Assembly: GCA_016710635.1 (NCBI GenBank) | Contig: JADJVL010000001.1 | Span: forward strand, 186,001 to 250,000 | From: Holophagaceae bacterium | GTDB lineage: Bacteria; Acidobacteriota; Holophagae; Holophagales; Holophagaceae | Direction of reading: 5' to 3' | DNA length: 64,000 nucleotides | Program-made: the position numbers and the translations under genes | Notes under the pieces: model-generated | The model's input: only the letters and a program-made list of their open reading frames with translations | The model's database searches: none | What the model was told of the DNA's origin: nothing | In this document: positions 29,785 through 38,348 of the stretch, piece after piece | Layout of the letters: each line of letters starts with the position of its first letter | Position numbering within the stretch: position 1 is the first letter of the stretch

Positions 29785-30753
29785 ATGACCACCGCCGCAC
29801 CCTATGTCCCCGATCTCGAAAGCCTGGATCCGGCCCTGGACCTGCGCGCGGAGATCCTTCGCCTCAAGCGGTCCCGCAACGCCGTGATCCTGGCCCACTA
29901 CTACCAGGAGCCGGAGATCCAGGATCTCGCCGACTTCGTGGGGGACAGCCTGCAGCTCGCCCAGCAGGCCGCCAGCACCGGCGCGGATGTCATCGCCTTC
30001 TGCGGTGTCCACTTCATGGCGGAGACCGCCAAGATCCTGAACCCCGGCAAGCGGGTGGTGATCCCCGACATGGACGCCGGCTGCAGCCTGGCGGACCGCT
30101 GCACCGGAGCGGCCTTCGGGAAGTGGCTGGAGCAGTACCCGGAGCACGAGGTGGTCAGCTACATCAACTGCTCCGCGGAGGTGAAGGCCCTCAGCACGGT
30201 GATCTGCACCAGCAGCAACGCCGTCCGGGTCGTCGAGAGCATCCCCGCCGACCGCAAGATCGTCTTCGCGCCGGACCGCCACCTGGGCAAGTGGGTGATG
30301 CAGCAGACCGGCCGGGACATGGTGCTGTGGCCGGGCTTCTGCATCGTGCACGAGCAGTTCACCGCCAAGCGCGTCGCCGCCATGCAGGCCCAGCACCCCG
30401 GCGCCAAGCTCATCGCCCATCCCGAGTGCGACGCCACCGTCAGCCGCCTCGCGGACTTCGTAGGCAGCACCGCGGCGCTGCTCCGCTACGTGAAGGAGAG
30501 CCCCGCCGGGAGCTTCATCGTGGCCACGGAGGCCGGCATCCTCCATCAGATGCGCAAGGCGCGCCCCGATGCCGAGCTGATCGCGGCCCCCGCGGACAGC
30601 GGCTGCAACTGTTCGCTCTGCCCCTACATGAAGCTCAACAGCCTCGAGAAGCTCTGCCTCGCCCTGCGCGACCTGCAGCCGGAGATCCTCCTGGACGAGG
30701 GCGTGCGCCTGCGGGCGCTGGAGCCCGTGCAGCGCATGCTGGCCCTCGGCTGA
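29785..30753 (+). CDS. nadA: Quinolinate synthase A
   Basis: [4Fe-4S] enzyme that condenses iminoaspartate with dihydroxyacetone phosphate to quinolinate in NAD synthesis; 322 residues. Motifs: ILAHYYQEPEIQDLADFVGD, FCGVHFMAETAKILNP (first cluster Cys), DMDAGCSLAD, YINCSAEVKA, the HPEC of the second ligand, and GCNCSLCPYMKLN carrying the C-terminal ligand. nadB and nadC are not in the window. The following histidine kinase gene starts 4 bases after its stop, so the two are probably co-transcribed. Confidence 0.96.
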   Translation: MTTAAPYVPDLESLDPALDLRAEILRLKRSRNAVILAHYYQEPEIQDLADFVGDSLQLAQQAASTGADVIAFCGVHFMAETAKILNPGKRVVIPDMDAGCSLADRCTGAAFGKWLEQYPEHEVVSYINCSAEVKALSTVICTSSNAVRVVESIPADRKIVFAPDRHLGKWVMQQTGRDMVLWPGFCIVHEQFTAKRVAAMQAQHPGAKLIAHPECDATVSRLADFVGSTAALLRYVKESPAGSFIVATEAGILHQMRKARPDAELIAAPADSGCNCSLCPYMKLNSLEKLCLALRDLQPEILLDEGVRLRALEPVQRMLALG

Positions 30754-30756
30754 GCC

Positions 30757-32412
30757 ATGCTGAGCCGCCGCGTCACGCGCTTCCAGCCCCGCCGCGGCGA
30801 TGCGAAACCCACCGTCTGGCAGCAGGTGCAGCAGTACGGCGGGATGGCGCTCCTCATGCTCGCGGGCACCTTCGTGGCCCTGGGCCTCTTCTGGGCCCCC
30901 AAGCAACTGGCGGCCAACCACCGACAGCTGCTGATGGACCAGTTCTTCAGCAAGCATTTCGAGGACACCGCCCTGGTGGAGAAACACTGGCAGGCCCTGC
31001 CGTGGCTGCCGAACTTCGAGACCGGGGACGAGCCCGGGGTGCGGGAGTTCCTCCGCAAGCAGCCTCTGGTGGTGGCAGTCCTGAACCGCCTGGAGACGCG
31101 TAGCCTATGGGTCCGCGACGGAAACCGGCTCATCCGTGCCAGCGAAAGTCCCCAGACCCAGACCTACCGCACCTGGATCACCCAGGCCGAGATGGCCCAA
31201 CGCTTCCAGTGGCTGCCGGCCACGGCGGACGATCCCGACCACGACCACATCGCGAGCACGGTCCTGCTGGGGGACCAGTGGATCGTCATCAAGCGGTGGG
31301 AACCCGGAACCACCGCCGTGGAAGCCGCCCTCCGGCAGACCTACGGAGCCAAGCCCCCCATCCGGATCGGCCTGATCATCGAGAGCAGGCTCAAGCGGGG
31401 CCTTCCGGTGGAGGACTGGGGAGGGGAGCCCAATATCCAGGTCGATCCCGGACATCTCCTCCAAAACGCCCGGTGGGTCTACATGCCTGCGGCCAGCGAT
31501 TATTTTGGAAAGCAGTGGACCATCTTCGCCGTCCCCTGGGAGGCGCAGCAGGCCCAATTCCGCGCGGAGATCTCCACGCGGATCTGGATTGCCCGGGGCA
31601 CCGCCATCGGCGTAGCCCTCCTCATGGTGCTGGGCCTCTGGCTGCGCCACCGGGCCCGGCAGCGGGCCCTGCTGGACATGGACCGCCTCGCGAGCCTGAC
31701 CCACAGCCTGAAGACGCCCCTGGCGGTGCTGAAGTTCCGTTGCGACACCCTCCGCCTGGGGCGCATGTCCCCGGATCAGACCGACGAGGAGCTCATCAAG
31801 CTGGGCGAAGAGGTGGACCGGCTGACGGTGATCATCGAGACGGGCCTGACGGCCCTGAAGGGCGAGGCCAGCGATGGCCCCCGCGGGGTCGTGGGCCGGG
31901 AATGGCTGCAGGACGTGGCCGCCGACCTAGAGGTGGCCTTCGAGGCTGAAGGGCGGCAGCTGGAGCTGAACCTGTCCGAGGAATCGGGACAGGCGGCCCT
32001 CTCCTCCCTGCGTTCGGCCCTCTTCACGCTCATGGAGAACGCCCTCTTCCACGGGGAAGGCAAGGTGACCCTGGAAAGCTGGCGGAACCGGCGGCGCTTC
32101 GTGATCCGGGTGAGCGACGAGGGCCATCCCCTGGACGGCTCCCAGCTGGAGGCCCTGGGCCGCCCCTTCATGCGCTTCCGCCAGAAGGGGATGGAAGGCT
32201 TCAAGCGGGAAGGCCAGGGCCTGGGCGTCAGCCTCATGTGCCAGGTGGCGGACCGGGAAGGCTGGGGCCTCGTCTTCTCCTCGGGCAACGGGAAGGGGCT
32301 GATCGCCACCCTGGAAATTCCGAACGCGCCAGTCCCGGGGCGGGATTCCCGGAGCTGGTGGCAGCGGCTGCGCACCTCCCGAGCGAGGACCGTGAAGGAA
32401 GGCGAAGCCTGA
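30757..32412 (+). CDS. Membrane sensor histidine kinase
   Basis: Two-component sensor, 551 residues. It has an N-terminal membrane helix (about 28-46), a roughly 230-residue periplasmic sensor domain without a recognised family, a second helix (about 277-295) and a short linker without an evident HAMP domain. The HisKA box is LASLTHSLKTPLAVL with phospho-acceptor H316; the ATPase part has an N box (LMENALFHGEG), VSDEGHPLDG and GQGLGVSLM. The G1 box is DEGHP rather than the common DxGxG, a mild deviation. It starts 4 bases after nadA, and its likely partner regulator follows 106 bases downstream. The stimulus is unknown. Confidence 0.88.
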   Translation: MLSRRVTRFQPRRGDAKPTVWQQVQQYGGMALLMLAGTFVALGLFWAPKQLAANHRQLLMDQFFSKHFEDTALVEKHWQALPWLPNFETGDEPGVREFLRKQPLVVAVLNRLETRSLWVRDGNRLIRASESPQTQTYRTWITQAEMAQRFQWLPATADDPDHDHIASTVLLGDQWIVIKRWEPGTTAVEAALRQTYGAKPPIRIGLIIESRLKRGLPVEDWGGEPNIQVDPGHLLQNARWVYMPAASDYFGKQWTIFAVPWEAQQAQFRAEISTRIWIARGTAIGVALLMVLGLWLRHRARQRALLDMDRLASLTHSLKTPLAVLKFRCDTLRLGRMSPDQTDEELIKLGEEVDRLTVIIETGLTALKGEASDGPRGVVGREWLQDVAADLEVAFEAEGRQLELNLSEESGQAALSSLRSALFTLMENALFHGEGKVTLESWRNRRRFVIRVSDEGHPLDGSQLEALGRPFMRFRQKGMEGFKREGQGLGVSLMCQVADREGWGLVFSSGNGKGLIATLEIPNAPVPGRDSRSWWQRLRTSRARTVKEGEA

Positions 32413-32420
32413 GCTGCGTC

Positions 32421-32438
32421 GCCGGTCCGCGGACCGGC
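32421..32438. repeat. 18-bp perfect palindrome between kinase and regulator genes
   Basis: GCCGGTCCGCGGACCGGC is self-complementary. It lies 9 bases after the kinase stop codon and 80 bases before the regulator start; it could be an operator or a stem affecting read-through to the regulator gene. Confidence 0.4.
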
Positions 32439-32518
32439 CTGGGAAGATGCCGCTCACGCTCCTTGCAATTCCAAAGGAAGTTGGGGACCTTGGAGCCAAT
32501 GTTCCTTGAGGCATCCGC

Positions 32519-33217
32519 GTGACCCACATCCTCGTGGTGGAGGATGAGCCCAGCCTCCGCCAACTGCTCGCCAACAACCTGACCTTCGAAGGCTACACGG
32601 TGGACGCCGTGGGGGACGGCATTCCCGCCCTGGCCTCCCAGCAGGCGCGGCCGGCGGACCTGATCATCCTCGACCTCATGCTTCCGGAGATGGACGGGTT
32701 CCGGGTGCTCCACGCCTTGCGGGAGCGCCAGGACCAGGTGCCCGTGCTCATGCTCACCGCCCGCGGCGCCGAAAGCGACCGGGTGCAGGGCCTCTCCCTC
32801 GGCGCCGACGACTACCTGGTCAAACCATTCTCCGTGCTGGAGCTCGTGGCCCGGGTGAAGGCGATCCTGCGGCGCACAAGGCCCGTGGACCGGCCCCAGA
32901 CCATGCGTTCTGGACCGTTCCGCTTCAACATCCCCGCCCTCGAGGTCACCCGCCAGGGCCGGCAGCTGGACCTCACGCCCCGGGAATTCCGCCTCCTCGA
33001 GATCCTCGTGACCCACCCGGGCCGCACCCACAGCCGGAACGAACTGCTGCAGCTGGCCTGGGAGGCGGATGCCCGGCCCTCCCCCCGCACCGTGGACGTC
33101 CACGTCGCCAACCTGCGCAAGAAGCTGGAGGACGAGGAGGGCCATACCTGGATCGCCACCGTGGGCCGGGAGGGCTACCGCTGGACTGAGCCGGTGGAGT
33201 GGGACGCCATCACCTAA
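32519..33217 (+). CDS. OmpR/PhoB-family response regulator
   Basis: DNA-binding response regulator, 232 residues. The receiver domain (1-120) has the acidic pair EDE at 8-10, phospho-acceptor D52 in LIILDLMLPEMDG, the TAR switch and the KPF lysine; the C-terminal winged helix (about 135-228) has LTPREFRLLEIL, RTVDVHVANLRKKLE and GREGYRW. Start is GTG at 32519 with TTGAGG about 8 bases upstream. It forms a two-component pair with the upstream kinase. Its targets are unknown; an adjacent palindrome is a possible autoregulatory site. Confidence 0.93.
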   Translation: MTHILVVEDEPSLRQLLANNLTFEGYTVDAVGDGIPALASQQARPADLIILDLMLPEMDGFRVLHALRERQDQVPVLMLTARGAESDRVQGLSLGADDYLVKPFSVLELVARVKAILRRTRPVDRPQTMRSGPFRFNIPALEVTRQGRQLDLTPREFRLLEILVTHPGRTHSRNELLQLAWEADARPSPRTVDVHVANLRKKLEDEEGHTWIATVGREGYRWTEPVEWDAIT

Positions 33218-33268
33218 GGCCTCGACCGGGGCCCAATTCTGGGATCCATCTACATGAAGGAGGGCGGT

Positions 33269-33516
33269 TTCCCGGCCGGGGGGGGGCCCGGGGGGGCCCC
33301 CCCCGCCCCCCCCCCCCCGCCCGGGGGGCGGGGGGGGCCCCCCCGCCCCCCCCCCGGCGGGGGTGTTGTCCCCCCCGGGGGGGGGGGGGGGGGCGCGTCG
33401 CCGTTTTTTTTGGGGGGGGGGGGGGGGGGGCCCCCGGGGGGGGGGGGGGGGGGGGGGGGGCGGGGGCGGCCCGCGGAAAATTTTTTCGGGGGTTCCCCGG
33501 GCCCCCCGGCTTTGCC
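33269..33516. other. Extreme G/C homopolymer tract (probable sequence artefact or unreadable region)
   Basis: About 250 bases made almost wholly of alternating runs of G and C, with single G runs of 19 and 25 bases (33412-33430, 33436-33460), two short T runs and an AAAATTTTTT at 33477-33486. It interrupts otherwise ordinary sequence between the response regulator and the DAHP synthase. Frames crossing it give only Gly/Pro/Arg strings. It fills most of the 325-base gap 33218-33542, so the true promoter and ribosome binding site of the next gene cannot be read. Confidence 0.75.
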
Positions 33517-33542
33517 CTCCCGGCGCTTTGATATCCTGCCGC

Positions 33543-34898
33543 ATGGCGAAGCTCCCGACCTGGAACCCTCACAGCTGGCAAGCCCTTCCGGCGTCCCAGC
33601 AGCCCGCCTACCCGAATCCCTCCGAGGTGGAGCAGGCCCTCGCCCAGCTGCGCCGACTGCCGCCTCTGGTGGTTCCGGAGGAGGTGGACCGGCTCCAGAA
33701 CCTGCTGGCGGAGGCCGCCGCCGGCAAGCGCTTCCTCTTGCAGGGCGGGGACTGCGCCGAGCAGTTCAAGGACTGCACCGCGGAGGCCATCGCCGACAAG
33801 CTGCGCGTATTGCTTCAGATGTCCGTGGTGCTCACCCACAGCGGCCGACGGCCGGTGGTGCGGGTGGGCCGCATCGCGGGACAGTACGCCAAGCCCCGCA
33901 GCAGCGACCTGGAAAAGGTGCGGGGCGTGGCCCTGCCAAGCTACCGCGGCGATCTGGTAAATGGCGTGGCCGCCACGGAAGCCGCGCGGCGGGCGGACCC
34001 CCAGCGCATGGTGGAAGCCTACTTCCACGCGTCGGCCACCCTCAACCATTTGAGGGCCCTCATCGAAGGCGGCTTCGCGGACTTGCACCATCCCGAACGC
34101 TGGGAGCTGCACCAGCCCTCCACCAAGGCCTACCAGGCCGTACTGGAGCAGGTGAAGGAGAGCCTGGACTTCCTCAGCGCCCTGGGCAACCTCGAGCGGG
34201 GCGCCCTGGAGCGCATCGACTTCTTCACCAGCCACGAGGCCCTGCTGCTGGCCTACGAGGAGGCCTTGACCCGCTGGGTTCCCGGCGGCGGCCGTCCCGG
34301 GGAGCTGGGCCGCGGCGCCCACTACAACCTGGGCGCCCACATGCTGTGGGTGGGCGAACGCACCCGGACGCTGGAAGGCGCCCACCTGGAATACCTCCGC
34401 GGCATCGCCAATCCCATCGGCGTGAAGGTGGGCCCCAGCGCCACGCCGGACGGGCTCGTGAAGATCCTCGACCTGCTGGATCCCCTCCAGCGCCCGGGCC
34501 GCATCACCCTCATCACGCGGTTCGGCGTCGACGGCATCCAGGAAGCCCTGCCTCCCTTCATCCGGGCCGTGAAGCGGGCGGGCCGCCAGGTGCTCTGGTC
34601 CTGCGACCCCATGCACGGCAACGGCATCAAGACCGAGTCCGGTCTCAAGACCCGCCACTTCGAAGCCATCCTCGGCGAGCTGCGCAAGGCCTTCGAGATC
34701 CACCGGGAGCACGGGTCGCACCTGGGCGGCGTCCACTTCGAGCTCACCGGCGAAGCCGTTACCGAGTGCATCGGCGGCAGTTCCGGCCCCAGCGAGGCGG
34801 ATCTCCCCCGGGCCTACGAGAGCGGCTGCGATCCCCGGCTGAACGGGCAGCAGAGCCTGGAGATGGCCTTCCTCATCGCGGGGATGCTGCGGGGGTGA
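33543..34898 (+). CDS. Class II 3-deoxy-7-phosphoheptulonate (DAHP) synthase
   Basis: First enzyme of the shikimate pathway, joining erythrose 4-phosphate and phosphoenolpyruvate; 451 residues, the normal size of the plant-like class II (AroA-II) family. Motifs: FLLQGGDCAEQF (metal-binding Cys), VRVGRIAGQYAKPRS, WVGERTRTLEGAHLEYLRG, GVKVGPSA, WSCDPMHGNGIKT and GGVHFELTGEAVTECIGG. The N-terminus MAKLPTWNPHSWQALPASQQ matches family N-termini, so ATG 33543 is the start despite no Shine-Dalgarno in the disturbed sequence just upstream. It stands alone; no other aro genes are nearby. Confidence 0.96.
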   Translation: MAKLPTWNPHSWQALPASQQPAYPNPSEVEQALAQLRRLPPLVVPEEVDRLQNLLAEAAAGKRFLLQGGDCAEQFKDCTAEAIADKLRVLLQMSVVLTHSGRRPVVRVGRIAGQYAKPRSSDLEKVRGVALPSYRGDLVNGVAATEAARRADPQRMVEAYFHASATLNHLRALIEGGFADLHHPERWELHQPSTKAYQAVLEQVKESLDFLSALGNLERGALERIDFFTSHEALLLAYEEALTRWVPGGGRPGELGRGAHYNLGAHMLWVGERTRTLEGAHLEYLRGIANPIGVKVGPSATPDGLVKILDLLDPLQRPGRITLITRFGVDGIQEALPPFIRAVKRAGRQVLWSCDPMHGNGIKTESGLKTRHFEAILGELRKAFEIHREHGSHLGGVHFELTGEAVTECIGGSSGPSEADLPRAYESGCDPRLNGQQSLEMAFLIAGMLRG

Positions 34899-34916
34899 GG
34901 GTGTGGCCCGGGTCCT

Positions 34917-37100
34917 TCAGGCCAGATCCGCCGCCCGCACCGGCAGCTTCCGCACCCGCTTCCCGGTGAGTTTCCAAAGCGCATTCGCAACGGCGGGCGC
35001 GACTGTGTCCACCACCGGCTCCCCGACGCCGCTCGGGCGTTCGGAGGCTCCGTGGATGAAGTGGGTTTCCACGACGGAAGGCGCGTCGCCCATCTTCGGG
35101 ATGGGAAAGTCGGAGTAGGACTGCTGCACCGCGTGGCCCTGCTCGAAGGTGATCTCGCTCTGCATGTTCGACAGGCCCCAGAGGAAGCCGCCCTCCACCT
35201 GGGCCCGGACGCCGTCGGGATTGATCACCACGCCGCAGTCGATGGCGCAGACCACCCGGTGGACCTTGAAGGGCAGCTCGCCAGCCTTGGCGCCCTTGCG
35301 CAGGGACACCTCCACCGCGTGGGCGACGTAGGTCCCGGTGTGGAAGTAGCTCGCGGCGAAGCCCCAGGCTCGGCCCTTGGCCGCCTTCCGGCCGGCACCG
35401 GCCTTCGACCGGGCCAGTTCGAGGACGGCGATCATCCGTGCGCGCTCGATGACCGAGCCGCCGATCTCAAGCTTCCCGGCGACCTCCGGCCGGCCCTTGC
35501 CCAGCCATTCGATGCGGAGGTCCACGGGATCCCGCCGCAGGGCCTCCGCGACCTCGTCCACGAAGCACTCCCGGGCGAACACGGAAGACGGGGAGAAGAC
35601 CGAGCGCCAGGGGCCAATGGGCGTCGGCGCGTCGAGGCCCCGGTAGCCCATCTCCGCGGCAGGCCAGCCGTAGGGCGTGTCATAGACGCCCCAGGCCCAC
35701 CCGATCACGGCGGCCGGATTCTCCATCTGCGCCTTCGCGGGCGCCCCGCGGCGGGCGTTGTGGGGCACGCTCACCTTCCGGTGCTCCCATTCCGTCACCC
35801 GGCCCCCATCGATTCCTGCCTCAAGCCGGTGCACCGCGGGAGCCTGGAAGTAGCCGTGGCGGAGGTCGTCCTCACGGGTCCAGGTCACCTGCACCGGCAT
35901 GCCCTTCAGGGCCTTGGCGACTTCCACCGCCTCCGTGTCGAAATCGATGCCCAGGCGCCGGCCGAAGCCGCCCCCTGCCAGCACCACGTGGACCTGGATG
36001 GCCGCCGCGGGCAGGCCCAGGGTCTCCACCGCCATGTCCTGCACGGAATTTGGCGCCTGACTGGGGGACCAGATTTCGCAGCGGTCCCCGGTGACGAGGG
36101 CGGTGCAGTTCATGGGCTCAATGGGGGCGTGAGCCTCCCAGGGATAGCGGTAGGTTCCTGCCACCTTCCGCCCGGCCTTGCCGAAGCCAGCCCGGCCCGG
36201 GCCGTCCTTCCGGATGGGGACGCCGGGGCTGTCGGCGAGCTTCGCGAGGGCCTCCATGAAGGCCGCTCCCTGGAAGCCGGCGTGGGGGCTCGCCGTCCAT
36301 TGGATCTTCAGGGCGTCCCGGCCCTGAAGGGCCGCCCAGGTGGTATCGGCGACGACGGCGACCCCCCTTGCGATCTCCACGATCCGCTTCACGCCGGGGA
36401 CCTTCCGCGCGGCGCTTGAATCCACTTTCGCCGCCTTCGCCCCCAGCACCGGAGGCCGCGCCACCACGGCGTGGAGCAATCCCGGGGGGCGGACGTCGAG
36501 GCCGTAGACCGCCCGGCCCGCGACGATGGCGGGCCCGTCCAGGCGCCGCTGATCCTTCCCCAGGAGCTTGAACTCGGACACTTTTTTGAGAATGGGCTTC
36601 GAAGGCACGGGCTGCTTGGCGGCCTCGGCCAGAAGCTCCCGGTAGGCGAGCTTCCGCCCCGAGGCCCGGTGCAGCACCTGTCCCTTTTCCGTGGTGCAGG
36701 CCTCCGTGGCTACACCCCACCGCGCCGCCGCGGCGCCCACCAGCATCGTCCGGGCCACGGCCCCCGCCTGCCGGAGGGGATGCCAGAGGGACATGAGGCT
36801 TTGGCTTCCGCCGGTGCCCAGCCGCGGGAAATCCGGCCCGGGCGCGGCCTGCTCGATGCGGATCTGGCCGAAGTCCGCGTCGAGCTCCTCGGCGAGAATC
36901 ATCGGCAGGGCGGTCCGGACCCCCTGGCCCAGCTCGGATTTCCCGACCTGCACGACGATGGTGCCGTCCGGCTCAAGTCGCACCCAGGCGTTGGGGGCGA
37001 AGTGCTTCGGGACTTCCCCGGCGGGCGCGACGCGCATCCCGAACACGAGGGCCCCCGAGCCGGCGGCGACGAGGTGGATGAACTGCCGGCGGGTGGTCAT
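34917..37100 (-). CDS. Tat-exported molybdenum hydroxylase large subunit (IorB-like, xanthine dehydrogenase family)
   Basis: Molybdopterin-binding catalytic subunit resembling isoquinoline 1-oxidoreductase beta/aldehyde dehydrogenase, 727 residues. It begins MTTRRQFIHLVAAG, a twin-arginine signal, so it should be exported folded to the periplasm. Domain features are GKSELGQGVRTALPMILAEE (moco domain 1), the hammerhead region with LDGPAIVAGRAVYGLD, and the C-terminal GVGEPVVDTVAPAVANAL with the catalytic Glu. The usual partner, a small [2Fe-2S] subunit, is not adjacent: upstream is an unrelated hypothetical and downstream a convergent gene. The electron acceptor (perhaps a cytochrome) and substrate are unknown. 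Confidence 0.88.
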   Translation of the reverse strand: MTTRRQFIHLVAAGSGALVFGMRVAPAGEVPKHFAPNAWVRLEPDGTIVVQVGKSELGQGVRTALPMILAEELDADFGQIRIEQAAPGPDFPRLGTGGSQSLMSLWHPLRQAGAVARTMLVGAAAARWGVATEACTTEKGQVLHRASGRKLAYRELLAEAAKQPVPSKPILKKVSEFKLLGKDQRRLDGPAIVAGRAVYGLDVRPPGLLHAVVARPPVLGAKAAKVDSSAARKVPGVKRIVEIARGVAVVADTTWAALQGRDALKIQWTASPHAGFQGAAFMEALAKLADSPGVPIRKDGPGRAGFGKAGRKVAGTYRYPWEAHAPIEPMNCTALVTGDRCEIWSPSQAPNSVQDMAVETLGLPAAAIQVHVVLAGGGFGRRLGIDFDTEAVEVAKALKGMPVQVTWTREDDLRHGYFQAPAVHRLEAGIDGGRVTEWEHRKVSVPHNARRGAPAKAQMENPAAVIGWAWGVYDTPYGWPAAEMGYRGLDAPTPIGPWRSVFSPSSVFARECFVDEVAEALRRDPVDLRIEWLGKGRPEVAGKLEIGGSVIERARMIAVLELARSKAGAGRKAAKGRAWGFAASYFHTGTYVAHAVEVSLRKGAKAGELPFKVHRVVCAIDCGVVINPDGVRAQVEGGFLWGLSNMQSEITFEQGHAVQQSYSDFPIPKMGDAPSVVETHFIHGASERPSGVGEPVVDTVAPAVANALWKLTGKRVRKLPVRAADLA

Positions 37101-37166
37101 CGTCCGTCTCCGGTCCAGCCCAGGGCCTGAGTCCGGGCCTGGGCTGCGCCCACCATACTCCGGTTG

Positions 37167-37910
37167 CTAGTGGATCGTGAGGTCCGCGCCGAGCCCCACC
37201 TTCAGGACGTCCCAGGGCGTCCGCACGGTGAGGGTCCGGGGTTCGAGGGCTTCCGGCAGGGCCTTCAGGCGCGGGGGCGGCAGCAGGCAGACCTCCGCCG
37301 GACGCAGGGACGGCAGCTCCAGGTCCTCCCACGCGGAGAAAGGGGCGCTGCGCTTGTGGCCGCCGCAGGCCACCTCGAGGTGGCCCGAGGCCGGCAGTTC
37401 CAGCGTGAGCCAGGCCCCCAGCACGGTGCAGTCGGGGCCTTCCAGGGCCAGGCACCAGCCGCCCACGCGACCTTCCGTCGCGCCCACCGCGGCCAGGGTG
37501 GGAAAGGGCAGGACGGACAGTTGCGCCCCGGGTCCCCGCAGCGCCAGCCGATCCAGCAGCACCCCGGAGGCCGTCCGCAGGGCCGCGGGGCGCGGCAGGC
37601 AGGGCAGCAGGCGCACCGCCTCCAGGCGCGGGGCCAGGATCTCCGGCAGGTCGCCCCGCTTCGCCCACTTCTCGGCGTAGGAGAAAGTCTGCCGCGCCCG
37701 CTGCAGGGCCCGGGGACCGGATTCCAGGAGCAGCCGCAGGCTGGACGGCACCAGGGCCTCGGCCATGACCTCGGGCCGGCCTTCACCGAGCTTGCGCAGG
37801 CGGAAGGCCTCGATGCGGGAGAGGTCCGCGACCCGGTTCTCTCCGAGCCTGGCCACCAGGGCCCGGCGCTCCGAAGGGCCTTCCGCCCAGGACGCGGTGC
37901 CGAGGATCAC
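37167..37910 (-). CDS. Hypothetical protein (247 residues)
   Basis: Not recognised. A 247-residue, Leu/Ala/Pro-rich protein without signal peptide or membrane helix. The N-terminal half looks helical (AEALVPSSLRLLLESG, ARQTFSYAEKWAKRG); the C-terminal half alternates short beta-like strands and Gly turns (LRTASGVLLDRLALRG, VGGWCLALEGPDCTVLG). It overlaps the stop of the preceding thioesterase gene by 4 bases, so it is likely co-translated with it. Codon use is typical of the genome. It is separated from the downstream Tat-exported enzyme gene by 66 bases. Confidence 0.7.
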   Translation of the reverse strand: MILGTASWAEGPSERRALVARLGENRVADLSRIEAFRLRKLGEGRPEVMAEALVPSSLRLLLESGPRALQRARQTFSYAEKWAKRGDLPEILAPRLEAVRLLPCLPRPAALRTASGVLLDRLALRGPGAQLSVLPFPTLAAVGATEGRVGGWCLALEGPDCTVLGAWLTLELPASGHLEVACGGHKRSAPFSAWEDLELPSLRPAEVCLLPPPRLKALPEALEPRTLTVRTPWDVLKVGLGADLTIH

Positions 37911-38314
37911 CGCTGCCCCTCCATCCAGGCCCGGGTTTCAGGCCGGATCGGCTCGGGCTTATAGGTCCCGAAATCCATCATCACCTGCACGGTCTCCGCC
38001 TCCGCCAGCACGGCGCCATCCCGGCGGCTGAGGACCCGGTAGCCCAGGTCGAAGCTCGTGCGGCCCAGGCGCGTGACGCGGATCTCCACCAGCGGGTGGT
38101 CCTCGATGAGGACGGGGCGGCGGTAGTCCACTTCGATGCGGGCGATGAGGAAGCCTTCGGTCTCGAAGCGCCGGTCGCCGAGGTAGCCGTGCCACCACTG
38201 CCAGCGGGCGTGCTCCAGGAAGGTCACCAGCACCGCGTTGTTCACGTGGGCCAGGGCGTCCAGGTCCCGGAAACGGACTTCGATGGGGTGGGTAAAGGGA
38301 ACTTTTTCGTCCAT
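37907..38314 (-). CDS. Hotdog-fold acyl-CoA thioesterase (YbgC/FadM-like)
   Basis: Small cytoplasmic thioesterase of the 4HBT family, 135 residues. It has the family pattern VRFRDLDALAHVNNAVLVTFLE, with the catalytic Asp of RDLD (residue about 17) and His of AHVNN, followed by the long central helix and IARIEVDYRRPVLIEDHPLVE strands. The substrate is probably an acyl-CoA of medium or long chain, inferred only from the family. The 3' end overlaps the next hypothetical gene by 4 bases (ATGA type), and the start faces the CPBP protease gene divergently across 34 bases. Confidence 0.9.
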   Translation of the reverse strand: MDEKVPFTHPIEVRFRDLDALAHVNNAVLVTFLEHARWQWWHGYLGDRRFETEGFLIARIEVDYRRPVLIEDHPLVEIRVTRLGRTSFDLGYRVLSRRDGAVLAEAETVQVMMDFGTYKPEPIRPETRAWMEGQR

Positions 38315-38348
38315 GGTGAGTCCAGGCTACCTGAGCGATGCTCTTGGC

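Noticed and set aside
33254..34969. Open frames running through the G/C homopolymer tract into the DAHP synthase region
   Set aside because: They are only Gly/Pro/Arg strings in the tract, and frames other than that of the synthase have no family character.
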